DNA of 64,000 nt from Paenalicyclobacillus ferrooxydans (GTDB taxonomy: Bacteria > Bacillota > Bacilli > Alicyclobacillales > Alicyclobacillaceae): positions 1 to 64,000 of the forward strand of contig NZ_LJCO01000091.1 of assembly GCF_001399675.1 (NCBI RefSeq), given 5' to 3'. Under the pieces are notes generated by a model. That model had not been told where the DNA came from. It saw only the letters and a list, made by a program, of their open reading frames with translations, and searched no databases. The position numbers and the translations under genes were made by a program. Below, piece after piece: positions 25,755 through 33,394 of the stretch. Numbering within the stretch: position 1 is the stretch's first letter; each line of letters starts with the position of its first letter.

Positions 25755-27407
25755 ATGGATTTTGATGTGATTGTCGTAGGCGCAGGATTAGCTGGACTTG
25801 TGGCGACAGCAGAGCTGGCGGCAGCACGGAAGAAGGTACTGCTGCTCGACCAGGAACCTGAGTCTTCCTTTGGCGGCCAAGCGTGGTGGTCGTTTGGCGG
25901 ACTGTTCCTCGTGGATTCGCCCGAGCAAAGGCGGATGGGGATCAAGGATTCACGCGAATTGGCCTGGCAGGACTGGCTTGGGGCGGCTGGTTTTGACCGG
26001 GAAGCGGATGAGGACTATTGGGCCGTACGCTGGGCTCGCGCCTATGTCGACTTTGCAGCGGGTGAGAAACGCTCATGGCTGCACAGCCTGGGTGTGCGTT
26101 TCTTCCCTGTGGTCGGCTGGGCTGAACGAGGGGGTTACCTCGCCGAGGGACACGGAAACTCTGTCCCTCGCTTTCATATTGTGTGGGGAACCGGCCCATC
26201 GATCGTGGAGCCCTTTGCAAACAGGGTGCGGCAGGGGATTGCGGACGGGCATGTCATCTACCGTGATCGCCATCGCGTCGATGAACTCATCACAAGAAAT
26301 GGGGCTGTGGTCGGTGCGCGCGGGGCAGTCCTTGCGCCGAGCACGGTTGGACGGGGGGAAGAGAGCTCACGGGAGGTCGTCGGGGAGTTTGAGTACGAGT
26401 CTGGTGCCGTGGTCGTTGCGAGCGGCGGGATCGGTGGAAACCATGAACTTATCCGGCAAAACTGGCCAGCCCGCCTAGGCACTCCGCCGAAGCGAATGCT
26501 GTCCGGGGTTCCAGCCCATGTTGACGGACGTATGCTCGCCATTACAGAACAAGCGGGAGGACGGATCGTCAATCGCGACAGGATGTGGCATTACACGGAG
26601 GGCATTCAAAACTGGAACCCAGTCTGGCCAAAGCACGGCATTCGAATTCTTCCGGGTCCTTCTTCGCTCTGGCTGGATGCGCGAGGTCAAAGATTTCCGG
26701 CACCAAACTTCCCTGGTTTCGATACACTCGGCACACTCAAAGCGATTTTGGATACGGGATATGATTATTCCTGGTTCGTTCTCACACAAAAGGTCATCGA
26801 AAAGGAATTTGCACTCTCGGGGTCTGAGCAAAATCCCGATCTGACGAACAAGAGTATCAGGCAGTTACTGACGCGGATCCGGTCCGGTGCTCCTGGGCCG
26901 GTGCAGGCCTTTATGAATCAAGGTGAGGACTTTATTATCGCACAGACACTGCCAAAGCTTGTCGATGGGATGAATCGGCTGAGTGGAGAGAACCTCATCT
27001 CGCTCGCCGATCTTGAGCGGCAAATGATCGCTAGAGACCGCGAGATGGAAAACCGATTTACTAAGGATCTGCAGATCACGGCGCTTCGCGGTGCGAGGCA
27101 GTATCTCGGTGACAAGTTGATTCGCGTCGCAAGGCCGCACAGTTTTCTCGATCCGGCGAACGGCCCCCTAATTGCGGTTCGACTGCGGATTGTCAGCAGA
27201 AAGACACTCGGCGGACTACAGACAAACCTGTCTGGGCAGGTCCTCGATGCGGGAGGCAAGCCGGTACCTGGTTTGTATGCTGCGGGGGAGGTCTCTGGAT
27301 TTGGCGGAGGTGGGGTGCACGGCTACCGTTCCCTCGAAGGAACATTTCTCGGCGGATGTCTATTCTCGGGTCGGCAGGTGGGGCGCACTCTGTCCGGACT
27401 GAACTGA
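25755..27407 (+). CDS. FAD-binding dehydrogenase (fumarate reductase/KstD-like flavoprotein)
   Basis: 550 residues. The N-terminal Rossmann FAD motif is VIVVGAGLAGLVATAELAAA; the C-terminal FAD-closing motif is GLYAAGEVSGFGGGG with HGYRSLEGTFLGG. This is the FAD_binding_2 group (3-ketosteroid dehydrogenase, fumarate reductase relatives). I start at ATG 25755 (AGGTGGGGT upstream); TTG 25752 is equivalent. The gap to the amidase (125 bases) carries GTGGACAGACCTG and AAAGTAAAC repeats but no terminator. Confidence 0.87.
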   Translation: MDFDVIVVGAGLAGLVATAELAAARKKVLLLDQEPESSFGGQAWWSFGGLFLVDSPEQRRMGIKDSRELAWQDWLGAAGFDREADEDYWAVRWARAYVDFAAGEKRSWLHSLGVRFFPVVGWAERGGYLAEGHGNSVPRFHIVWGTGPSIVEPFANRVRQGIADGHVIYRDRHRVDELITRNGAVVGARGAVLAPSTVGRGEESSREVVGEFEYESGAVVVASGGIGGNHELIRQNWPARLGTPPKRMLSGVPAHVDGRMLAITEQAGGRIVNRDRMWHYTEGIQNWNPVWPKHGIRILPGPSSLWLDARGQRFPAPNFPGFDTLGTLKAILDTGYDYSWFVLTQKVIEKEFALSGSEQNPDLTNKSIRQLLTRIRSGAPGPVQAFMNQGEDFIIAQTLPKLVDGMNRLSGENLISLADLERQMIARDREMENRFTKDLQITALRGARQYLGDKLIRVARPHSFLDPANGPLIAVRLRIVSRKTLGGLQTNLSGQVLDAGGKPVPGLYAAGEVSGFGGGGVHGYRSLEGTFLGGCLFSGRQVGRTLSGLN

Positions 27408-27448
27408 TTGGACAGAGTTCCCAGACAAGGCATCTGTCTGCGTGTGTG

Positions 27449-27484
27449 CTACAATGATATATCGGGTATCGAAATAAATTGTAG
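27449..27484 (+). promoter_or_regulatory. Inverted repeat abutting the MFS ribosome binding site
   Basis: CTACAAT (27449-27455) and ATTGTAG (27478-27484) flank GATATATCGGGTATCG, itself a partial palindrome. It ends where the GCGAGGG Shine-Dalgarno begins. It could be an operator for a MarR/TetR-type regulator or an mRNA hairpin that limits translation. Confidence 0.5.
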
Positions 27485-27496
27485 CGAGGGCAGTTT

Positions 27497-28948
27497 ATGA
27501 ACAGCACAACACAGATTTCCGCGTCACGGCCTGCCGCCGTTAACCCCTGGCTTGTGATGACTGTCACTGGCTTAGGGGTTCTGCTTGTGATGGTCAATTT
27601 GGGCGCGCTGAATGTGGCTTTGCCCGCCATCGCATTGCATTTTCACGCCAAAGCCGTGATCGCCAACTGGATTCTTCTCTCTTACATGTTGGTGAACACG
27701 ATTCTGATTCTCATATTCGGCCCGCTCTCAGACGCGTTTGGCCGCAAGCAGCTGTACCTCTTGGGTATGGCTGTGTTTACGGTCGTCAGTCTGTTTGTTG
27801 GACTTGCGCCGAACATTTGGTGGTTTATTGCGTTGCGGGCACTGCAAGCAGCCGGTGGCGCGCTCATCATTACGAACAACACGGCGCTCATCACGGACTC
27901 ATTTCCGAGTGAGCAGTTGGGACAAGGCTTGTCCGTTAACGTCCTCATCAGTTCGGTCGCCCAGCTCGTTGGACCCGTTATCGGTGGGGCAGTCACTGCA
28001 CGCCTTGGCTGGGAGTGGGTGTTTTGGGCCGGGGTTCCAATCGGGATCGTTGGCGTCGTATGGGGGTATTTTGTCCTGCGCCGAGTGCCAAGCCGCGCTT
28101 CCGGGGGCCGTGTGGACTGGACTGGCGGCGCACTCATCTTCCTTGCCCTTAGCGGCGTTATCTTCTCCTTGTCAGAGGGAAGCACGCTTGGTTGGGGAAG
28201 CGCCTTCGTCCTCATCGGCTTTGCGTTATTTGTTGTGTTAATGCCAATCATACTTTGGCAGCAACGGCGGTCGGTTGCACCGATGATAGACTTCTCTTTG
28301 TTTGGCGACCGCGGTTACACAATGGCGAACTTCGCAGCGTTCCTGAACGCGTTCGCCCGTATCTCGGTTGTCCTTCTGTTTAGCTTATACCTGCAATCTC
28401 TGGCTCACCTGAGTGTGTTTTGGGCGGGTATCGCGGTGCTCCCGGTAACAATTGGACTGCTCCTTGCAACGCCAGTCACCGGGGCCTTGAGCAACCGCAT
28501 CAGCGTCCGTATCCTGTCCACAGTCGGACTCTCTGTGAGTGCCATTGGGCTGGCGCTGCTCATTCCAGGAGTTTCGCTGCACCCGAATCACCTTTTGAAC
28601 AGCCTCGGTATGGGGTTGGTCGGGTTTGGATCCGGCGTGTTTCTCACGCCAAATACCCGTTACATCATGACCACTGTGCCACCAAGCCGCAGAGGCTTCG
28701 CAAATGGACTTCGATCCATGCTGCAGAATATGGGCCAGGTGTTTAGCACGGCTGTCTCGTTGACCGTTGTCACTGCTTTGTTGCCGCCCCGTCTTCAAGA
28801 TGTTGTCTATCAAGGCGCCAGCGGAACGGTTACGAGCGCCGATGTGAACCTGGTGAATACAGCGTTTCGCTGGGCGTTTGGTGTTCTTCTGATTGCCACT
28901 GTAATGGGTATCGTGGCATCTGCCCTTCGGGGAAAGAAACAAAGGTGA
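27497..28948 (+). CDS. MFS drug efflux transporter, DHA2 (14-TM) type
   Basis: 483 residues, about fourteen helices, with FGPLSDAFGRKQLYLLGM (motif A) and NLGALNVALPAIALHF (TM1 signature). The paralogue at 10135 shares the layout but not close sequence. It is probably an exporter of an organic compound, possibly linked to the amidase and FAD dehydrogenase upstream (89-base gap). ATG 27497 follows GCGAGGGCAG. Confidence 0.92.
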   Translation: MNSTTQISASRPAAVNPWLVMTVTGLGVLLVMVNLGALNVALPAIALHFHAKAVIANWILLSYMLVNTILILIFGPLSDAFGRKQLYLLGMAVFTVVSLFVGLAPNIWWFIALRALQAAGGALIITNNTALITDSFPSEQLGQGLSVNVLISSVAQLVGPVIGGAVTARLGWEWVFWAGVPIGIVGVVWGYFVLRRVPSRASGGRVDWTGGALIFLALSGVIFSLSEGSTLGWGSAFVLIGFALFVVLMPIILWQQRRSVAPMIDFSLFGDRGYTMANFAAFLNAFARISVVLLFSLYLQSLAHLSVFWAGIAVLPVTIGLLLATPVTGALSNRISVRILSTVGLSVSAIGLALLIPGVSLHPNHLLNSLGMGLVGFGSGVFLTPNTRYIMTTVPPSRRGFANGLRSMLQNMGQVFSTAVSLTVVTALLPPRLQDVVYQGASGTVTSADVNLVNTAFRWAFGVLLIATVMGIVASALRGKKQR

Positions 28949-28973
28949 TTTTTTGTCGATCCGGGGAATTTGA

Positions 28974-29026
28974 TGTTAGGTTTTCTGACATATGGTGTTG
29001 ACGCATGTGTGCACTCTTTTTATATT
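28974..29026 (+). promoter_or_regulatory. glnA promoter with upstream GlnR/TnrA-type operator
   Basis: TGTTAGGTTTTCTGACA (28974-28990) matches TGTNAN7TNACA at all fixed positions. TTGACG (28998-29003), 17 bases, TATATT (29021-29026) form a strong sigma-A promoter. The operator centre lies about 50 bp before the likely start of transcription. That is the position used by TnrA to activate in Bacillus, and differs from the -35 overlap at amt. Confidence 0.82.
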
Positions 29027-29061
29027 ACTAGTGACCATAGTTCCTAGGGAGTGAACAGAGA

Positions 29062-30486
29062 GTGACGACAGCACGCGAAGTGTTGGAACTGATGAAACAA
29101 AACAACGTCGAAATGGTAGACTTTCGGATTGTCGATGTCCCAGGACGTCAACATCATGTAACGATTCCCGCAGTGGAAGTCGATGAGGAAGTACTGGAAA
29201 ACGGCATTGCTTTCGATGGATCGAGTATTCAGGGATTCCGCGGTATTGAAGAAAGCGACATGGTGATGCGTCCGGTCCTCGAGACTGCGTTTGTCGATCC
29301 GTTCATGGCTGTACCAACCCTAGCTCTTTCCTGCAGCGTGTACGAGCCAAGCGGCACCCGCTATGAGCGCGACCCACGCTTTATCGCTGAGAAGGCGGAA
29401 TCGTACCTTCAGGACAGCGGGATTGCAAGCGCAGCGTATTTTGGTCCTGAGCTCGAATTCTTCATCTTTGACGATGTTCGTTTTGATGCCAGCAACCGCG
29501 GGGCGTTCTACCAAGTGGATTCCGAGGAAGCCATGTGGAACACAGGAAACGGCGAGAAAAACCTCGGCTACAAGGTCAAGAACAAGGGTGGTTACTTCCC
29601 GGTTCCGCCAGTCGACTCGCAACAAGACATCCGAACTGAGATGGTTCGTGAGCTGATGAACGCAGGGATTCGCGTGGAACGCCATCACCATGAGGTTGCC
29701 ACGGCTGGACAGGCTGAAATCAACTTCCGTTTCGGCACGCTCACTCGCACAGCTGACAACGTCATGACTTACAAATACATCATCCGCAATGTTGCTCATA
29801 AATACGGCAAGACTGTCACCTTCATGCCGAAACCGGTGTACGGCGACAACGGATCGGGCATGCATGTTCACCAGAGCTTGTTCGATGGTGACAAACCGCT
29901 GTTCTTTGAGGAAGGCAAGTACGCCAACCTCAGCGAAATGGCGCTCTACTACATCGGCGGTATTCTCGAACACGCACCTGCGTTGCTCGCGTTTGCAACA
30001 CCGAGCACGAACTCATTCAAGCGTCTTGTCCCAGGTTTCGAAGCACCTGTTAACCTGGTCTTTTCAAAGGGTAACCGCAGTGCCGCTATCCGCGTACCGG
30101 TTGCTGCCGTTTCACCGAAGACAGCTCGCATCGAGTTCCGTACGCCGGACTGCACAGCGAACCCGTACCTCGCCTTTGCAGCGATGTTGATGGCAGGTCT
30201 CGACGGTATCAAGCGCAAACTTGACCCACGTCAACTTGGCTACGGCCCGCTCGATAAGAACATCTATGAGCTGCCGGCGCCCGAAAAGGCACAGATTAAG
30301 AGTGTTCCAGGCTCCTTGGAAGAGGCTCTGGTTGCACTCGAATCCGACTTTGAGTTCCTGCTTGAAGGCGGCGTGTTCACAAAGGACTTCATTTACAACT
30401 GGATCGACTTCAAACGGACCAACGAGGTTGCAGCACTGAACCTGCGCCCGCATCCGCTCGAGTTCCAGATGTACTACGACCTGTAA
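29062..30486 (+). CDS. glnA: Glutamine synthetase type I, beta-type features
   Basis: 474 residues. Active-site blocks are intact: FDGSSIQGF, GPELEFFIFD, HHEVATAGQAEINFRF, GSGMHVHQSL, NRSAAIRVP and the ATP-site EFRTPDCTANPYLAF. It has the extra segment NKGGYFPVPPVDS and the KNIYELP loop with a tyrosine (about 402) at the adenylylation position. These are traits of GSI-beta enzymes; most Bacilli have the shorter GSI-alpha (about 444 residues). The start is GTG 29062. No glnR or adenylyltransferase gene is adjacent. It makes glutamine from glutamate, ammonium and ATP in the cytosol. Confidence 0.95.
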   Translation: MTTAREVLELMKQNNVEMVDFRIVDVPGRQHHVTIPAVEVDEEVLENGIAFDGSSIQGFRGIEESDMVMRPVLETAFVDPFMAVPTLALSCSVYEPSGTRYERDPRFIAEKAESYLQDSGIASAAYFGPELEFFIFDDVRFDASNRGAFYQVDSEEAMWNTGNGEKNLGYKVKNKGGYFPVPPVDSQQDIRTEMVRELMNAGIRVERHHHEVATAGQAEINFRFGTLTRTADNVMTYKYIIRNVAHKYGKTVTFMPKPVYGDNGSGMHVHQSLFDGDKPLFFEEGKYANLSEMALYYIGGILEHAPALLAFATPSTNSFKRLVPGFEAPVNLVFSKGNRSAAIRVPVAAVSPKTARIEFRTPDCTANPYLAFAAMLMAGLDGIKRKLDPRQLGYGPLDKNIYELPAPEKAQIKSVPGSLEEALVALESDFEFLLEGGVFTKDFIYNWIDFKRTNEVAALNLRPHPLEFQMYYDL

Positions 30487-30507
30487 GATTTGATTTGATT
30501 TGTCCGC

Positions 30508-30592
30508 TGCCGATGGTGCCGATGGTGCCGATGGTGCCGATGGTGCCGATGGTGCCGATGGTGCCGATAGTGCCGATAGTGCCGATAGTGCC
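30508..30592. repeat. 9-bp tandem repeat, about nine copies
   Basis: TGCCGATGG units, the last three changed to TGCCGATAG. It lies 21 bases after the glnA stop; no reading frame or hairpin makes sense of it. Confidence 0.92.
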
Positions 30593-30667
30593 TGAAGGGC
30601 TCATTGCTTGATAAGAGGCTCACTGCTTGTTTTAGACACAAGGAGTAGTCATACCAAATGAAGTGTC

Positions 30668-30724
30668 CAAATGAAGTGTCCGAGGTTCCGCATCTGCGGT
30701 ATCCCCGGGCACTTCATTTGTTTC
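30668..30724 (+). terminator. Long hairpin terminator, probably for glnA
   Basis: CAAATGAAGTG (30668-30678) plus TCCGAGG pairs with CCCCGGG plus CACTTCATTTG (30710-30720), then TTTC. AAATGAAGTGTCC is also directly repeated just upstream. Confidence 0.75.
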
Positions 30725-30725
30725 G

Positions 30726-30769
30726 GGAGGAAAGGAGGAAAGGAGGAAAGGAGGAAAGGAGGAAAGGAG
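30726..30769 (+). repeat. 8-bp repeat GGAGGAAA, five and a half copies
   Basis: Five perfect copies (30726-30765) and a final GGAG. Each copy is a Shine-Dalgarno-like sequence. The last lies 8 bases before the ATG of a 14-codon frame. Confidence 0.9.
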
Positions 30770-30777
30770 ACACATTT

Positions 30778-30822
30778 ATGTACCGAACTCGTTTTTGGTA
30801 TCATTGTTTCTATCGCATCTAG
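30778..30822 (+). CDS. Candidate 14-residue leader peptide
   Basis: ATG 30778 opens MYRTRFWYHCFYRI and stops at TAG 30822. The GGAGGAAA array gives it strong Shine-Dalgarno options. Its stop codon overlaps the Shine-Dalgarno AGAAGGGG (30821-30828) of the efflux gene. Such a layout allows translational coupling or drug-responsive attenuation; this is inference. Confidence 0.45.
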   Translation: MYRTRFWYHCFYRI

Positions 30823-30836
30823 AAGGGGTTTTTCAG

Positions 30837-32033
30837 TTGAGTGTGAGTTATCTGGAACGTGGACGACCGGAGTACCTACGAGCGACTCTGTCTCTGTTTG
30901 CTGGTGCTTTTGTGACGTTTGCGATTCTTTATACAACGCAGCCTATCTTGCCGGAGTTGTCTAAGCAGTTTCACGTCAGTCCGACAGAAGCGAGCCTTTC
31001 CGTTTCTGCTGCTACCGGAGCGCTTGCCATTTCGATGCTGTGGGTATCGGGAATATCGGATATCTGGGGCAGAAAGCGGCTGATGAGCGCTTCATTGGTC
31101 GCTTCTGCACTGCTTGCGATTGTTGTTTCCTTTTCACCGTCATTGCCTCTCTTAATCGCACTGCGAGCCTTACAGGGTATTGTGCTTGCAGGATTTCCGT
31201 CCATCGCCATGGCGTATGTAAACGAAGAGTTCCACCCGTCGAGTGCAGGCAGTGCGATGGGACTGTACGTGAGCGGTACATCCGTGGGTGGGATGGTAGG
31301 ACGGATGGTAACCGGCGCATTGACGGATGCTCTTTCGTGGCGTTACGCAATCCTCATTCTTGGCTTCCTTAGTCTTTCAATAGCGGCTTTGTTTTGGTTT
31401 ACTTTGCCACGTCCAAGGCACTTTTCACCACGGCGTGTGAGCGTTCGTGAACAGTTTCAAAGACTTCGGGAGGCACTTGGAAAACCTCAGTTAGTTGGCG
31501 TGTACACCTTGGGCTTTCTGCTCATGGGTGGATTCGTGACCACTTATAACTACATCAGTTACTTGCTGATGGGACCGAGGTATCATCTCAGCCAGACGTG
31601 GGTCGGTATGATTTTTGTCGTATACCTCACTGGGACCCTCAGCTCAGCTTGGATTGGACGTAGGGCTGATAAAGTCGGCCGCGGGCGGTCGATCCAACTT
31701 TCGAGCACTATCTCCATCGTCGGCATCGCTGTGACTTGGTCTCCCAACCTTATCTTGAAAATACTTGGGCTAGCGCTCTTTACCTTTGGATTTTTTGGTT
31801 GCCACGCTGTCGCAAGCGGTTGGGTCGGGAGGTTGGCTCCGCACACGCGTGCTCAGGCATCGTCTCTGTATCTGTTGTTTTACTATGCGGGCTCGAGCTT
31901 GGTAGGAGCATTTGGGGGTACGTTGTGGGTATCGCTCGGGTGGTCTGGAATTATCGGTCTCGTCATGATTCTGTATGTGGCGGCGATGGTACTGTCTGTC
32001 TTTATTACCAAAGCTGACACGGCAGACCGATAG
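30837..32033 (+). CDS. MFS transporter, 12-TM efflux type
   Basis: 398 residues, about twelve helices: TTQPILPELSKQFHVSP in TM1/loop, GISDIWGRKRLM (motif A) and RALQGIVLAGFPSIAMAYV (motif B region). It resembles the YnfM/YybF group of exporters. TTG 30837 is 8 bases after AGAAGGGG; the frame is open upstream to 30795 but without a better start. A tandem repeat array begins 40 bases after the stop. Confidence 0.88.
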   Translation: MSVSYLERGRPEYLRATLSLFAGAFVTFAILYTTQPILPELSKQFHVSPTEASLSVSAATGALAISMLWVSGISDIWGRKRLMSASLVASALLAIVVSFSPSLPLLIALRALQGIVLAGFPSIAMAYVNEEFHPSSAGSAMGLYVSGTSVGGMVGRMVTGALTDALSWRYAILILGFLSLSIAALFWFTLPRPRHFSPRRVSVREQFQRLREALGKPQLVGVYTLGFLLMGGFVTTYNYISYLLMGPRYHLSQTWVGMIFVVYLTGTLSSAWIGRRADKVGRGRSIQLSSTISIVGIAVTWSPNLILKILGLALFTFGFFGCHAVASGWVGRLAPHTRAQASSLYLLFYYAGSSLVGAFGGTLWVSLGWSGIIGLVMILYVAAMVLSVFITKADTADR

Positions 32034-32073
32034 AATTCTGTGTTGGCGTGGAGGGGTTTCAACAGCCAGGGAA

Positions 32074-32451
32074 GAGAGAGGAACTGAGTTCCGCTATCGC
32101 GTGGCGTGAAGCCGCCGACGAGCCTGAGAGAGGAACTGAGTTCCGCTATCGCGTGTCGGGAAGCGCTGGCTAGGCTGAGAGAGGAACTGAGTTCCGCTAT
32201 CGCGTGGCGTGAAGCCGCCGACGAGCCTGAGAGAGGAACTGAGTTCCGCTATCGCCTGGCGGGAAGCGCCGGCGAGGCTGAGAGAGGAACTGAGTTCCGC
32301 TATCGCGTGGCGTGAAGCCGCCGACGAGCCTGAGAGAGGAACTGAGTTCCGCTATCACGTGGCGGGAAGCGCCGGCGAGGCTGAGAGAGGAACTGAGTTC
32401 CGCTATCGACCGACGGGAAGCGCTGGCGAGCCTGAGAGAGGAACTGAGTTT
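32074..32451. repeat. Array of eight 51/52-bp repeats around GGAACTGAGTTCC
   Basis: Units start at 32074, 32126, 32177, 32229, 32280, 32332, 32383 and 32434. Two sub-types alternate (52-bp with CCGCCGACGAGCCT, 51-bp with GCGCYGGCKAGGCT), so the array grew as a ~103-bp dimer. Each unit has the perfect palindrome GGAACT-G-AGTTCC; the last copy is decayed. Frames stay open on both strands but look non-coding. Confidence 0.93.
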
Positions 32452-32624
32452 CTGTCTTATAACCCACAGCACAGTCTGAACCAGCGACCTTTGTGGTCGC
32501 TGGTGGCATGTTTTCAAGGGTTTTGCCAACACTACGCCGATGTTCAGATGGTTGTCGTGATTACGACGGTTCCATACCATCTGAAGAACTGATGGACGAT
32601 AGGTACGCCTCGCTCGGGAGACCT

Positions 32625-32833
32625 TCGGGTGGTCACCGCGGGCCGGCTTGGCGCCTGTCCTGTCGGTGGCTGCTTTGTAGCCTTCAGGGTCGGGTGGTCA
32701 CCGCGGGCCGGCTTGGCGCCTGTCCTGTCGGTGGCTGCTTTGTGGCCTTCAGGGTCGGATGGTCACCTTCGGATGGTCACCGCGGGCCGGCTTGGTGGCT
32801 GTCCTATCGGTGTTGGCTTTCTGGCCTTATGGT
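32625..32833. repeat. 65-bp repeat, three copies plus a fragment
   Basis: Copies at 32625-32689, 32690-32754 and 32769-32833, with a 14-bp fragment of the unit start at 32755-32768. Each opens TCGGRTGGTCACCGCGGGCC. No gene is evident between 32452 and 32875. Confidence 0.88.
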
Positions 32834-32875
32834 TCGGATGTCCGCCTTACCGCGGGCGGACACAAACCACATGCT

Positions 32876-33142
32876 TCAACCCCTTTTCGATCCGGTCTTC
32901 GCCGACGATCGGCCGCGGTTTTTCTGTGGGCTTTTTCCTCTGCTTCGTTGATACAATGCGCCCATCCCCGTAAACATATCTGAGACAATACCACCCTTGC
33001 CGAAGACGGTGCGACCGCGAAAGATAAACCATAGAATAATTGGACTAGTGATGTTTAGTGTGACGGTCACAACGACAATCGTCTTCACAAACCAACTGGT
33101 ATTCAGCACAGATTGATAGAACCAAGTGTGATACAGGTCCAA
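32876..33142 (-). CDS. Small membrane protein divergent from the germination operon
   Basis: 88 residues from TTG 33142, which is 7 bases after GAGGGGTGAG. One clear helix (about 18-42, WFVKTIVVVTVTLNITSPII) is followed by FRGRTVFGKGGIVSDMF and a strongly basic tail. No family is recognised. Protein-like composition and a good ribosome site favour a real gene; its location beside gerA genes may or may not be meaningful. Confidence 0.5.
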   Translation of the reverse strand: MDLYHTWFYQSVLNTSWFVKTIVVVTVTLNITSPIILWFIFRGRTVFGKGGIVSDMFTGMGALYQRSRGKSPQKNRGRSSAKTGSKRG

Positions 33143-33277
33143 AATGGCTCACCCCTCGTCTGCATATAATGCCCGAATCCCTGTACCGGCATGCCAACAG
33201 GTTCCGCTCTGTCCTTGATGTACCTGCATAATCGGTTGTCGCTGGTGAGATGCTACGACGGGAGTCGCCGACCGTTT

Positions 33278-33330
33278 TGTTTCGTTACGTTTATCGTTAC
33301 GTATTTCGTTATGTTTATCGTTACGTTTTT
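33278..33330. repeat. 12-bp tandem repeat before the second gerA
   Basis: GTTACGTTTATC, GTTACGTATTTC, GTTATGTTTATC, GTTACGTTTTTC in a row. The germination frame is open through it, but the true start lies downstream. Confidence 0.85.
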
Positions 33331-33394
33331 CGGTGCATTTTTGTTGCATTTTTCGTTACGTGTGGGTGGGTGGTTCTCTAACGGGGGGAGCAAT

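Noticed and set aside
30410-30604. Minus-strand frame encoding GTI repeats after glnA
   Set aside because: Pure product of the 9-bp tandem repeat; no start signal.
32106-32592. Open frames through the 51/52-bp array (EELSSAIAWREA-type repeats)
   Set aside because: Frames are open on both strands because of the repeat; unit lengths of 51 and 52 alternate, so no frame is kept across the array.
33191-33394. 68-codon N-terminal extension of the second GerA
   Set aside because: It encodes a 12-bp-repeat stretch unlike the family; GTG 33395 follows a strong ribosome site.
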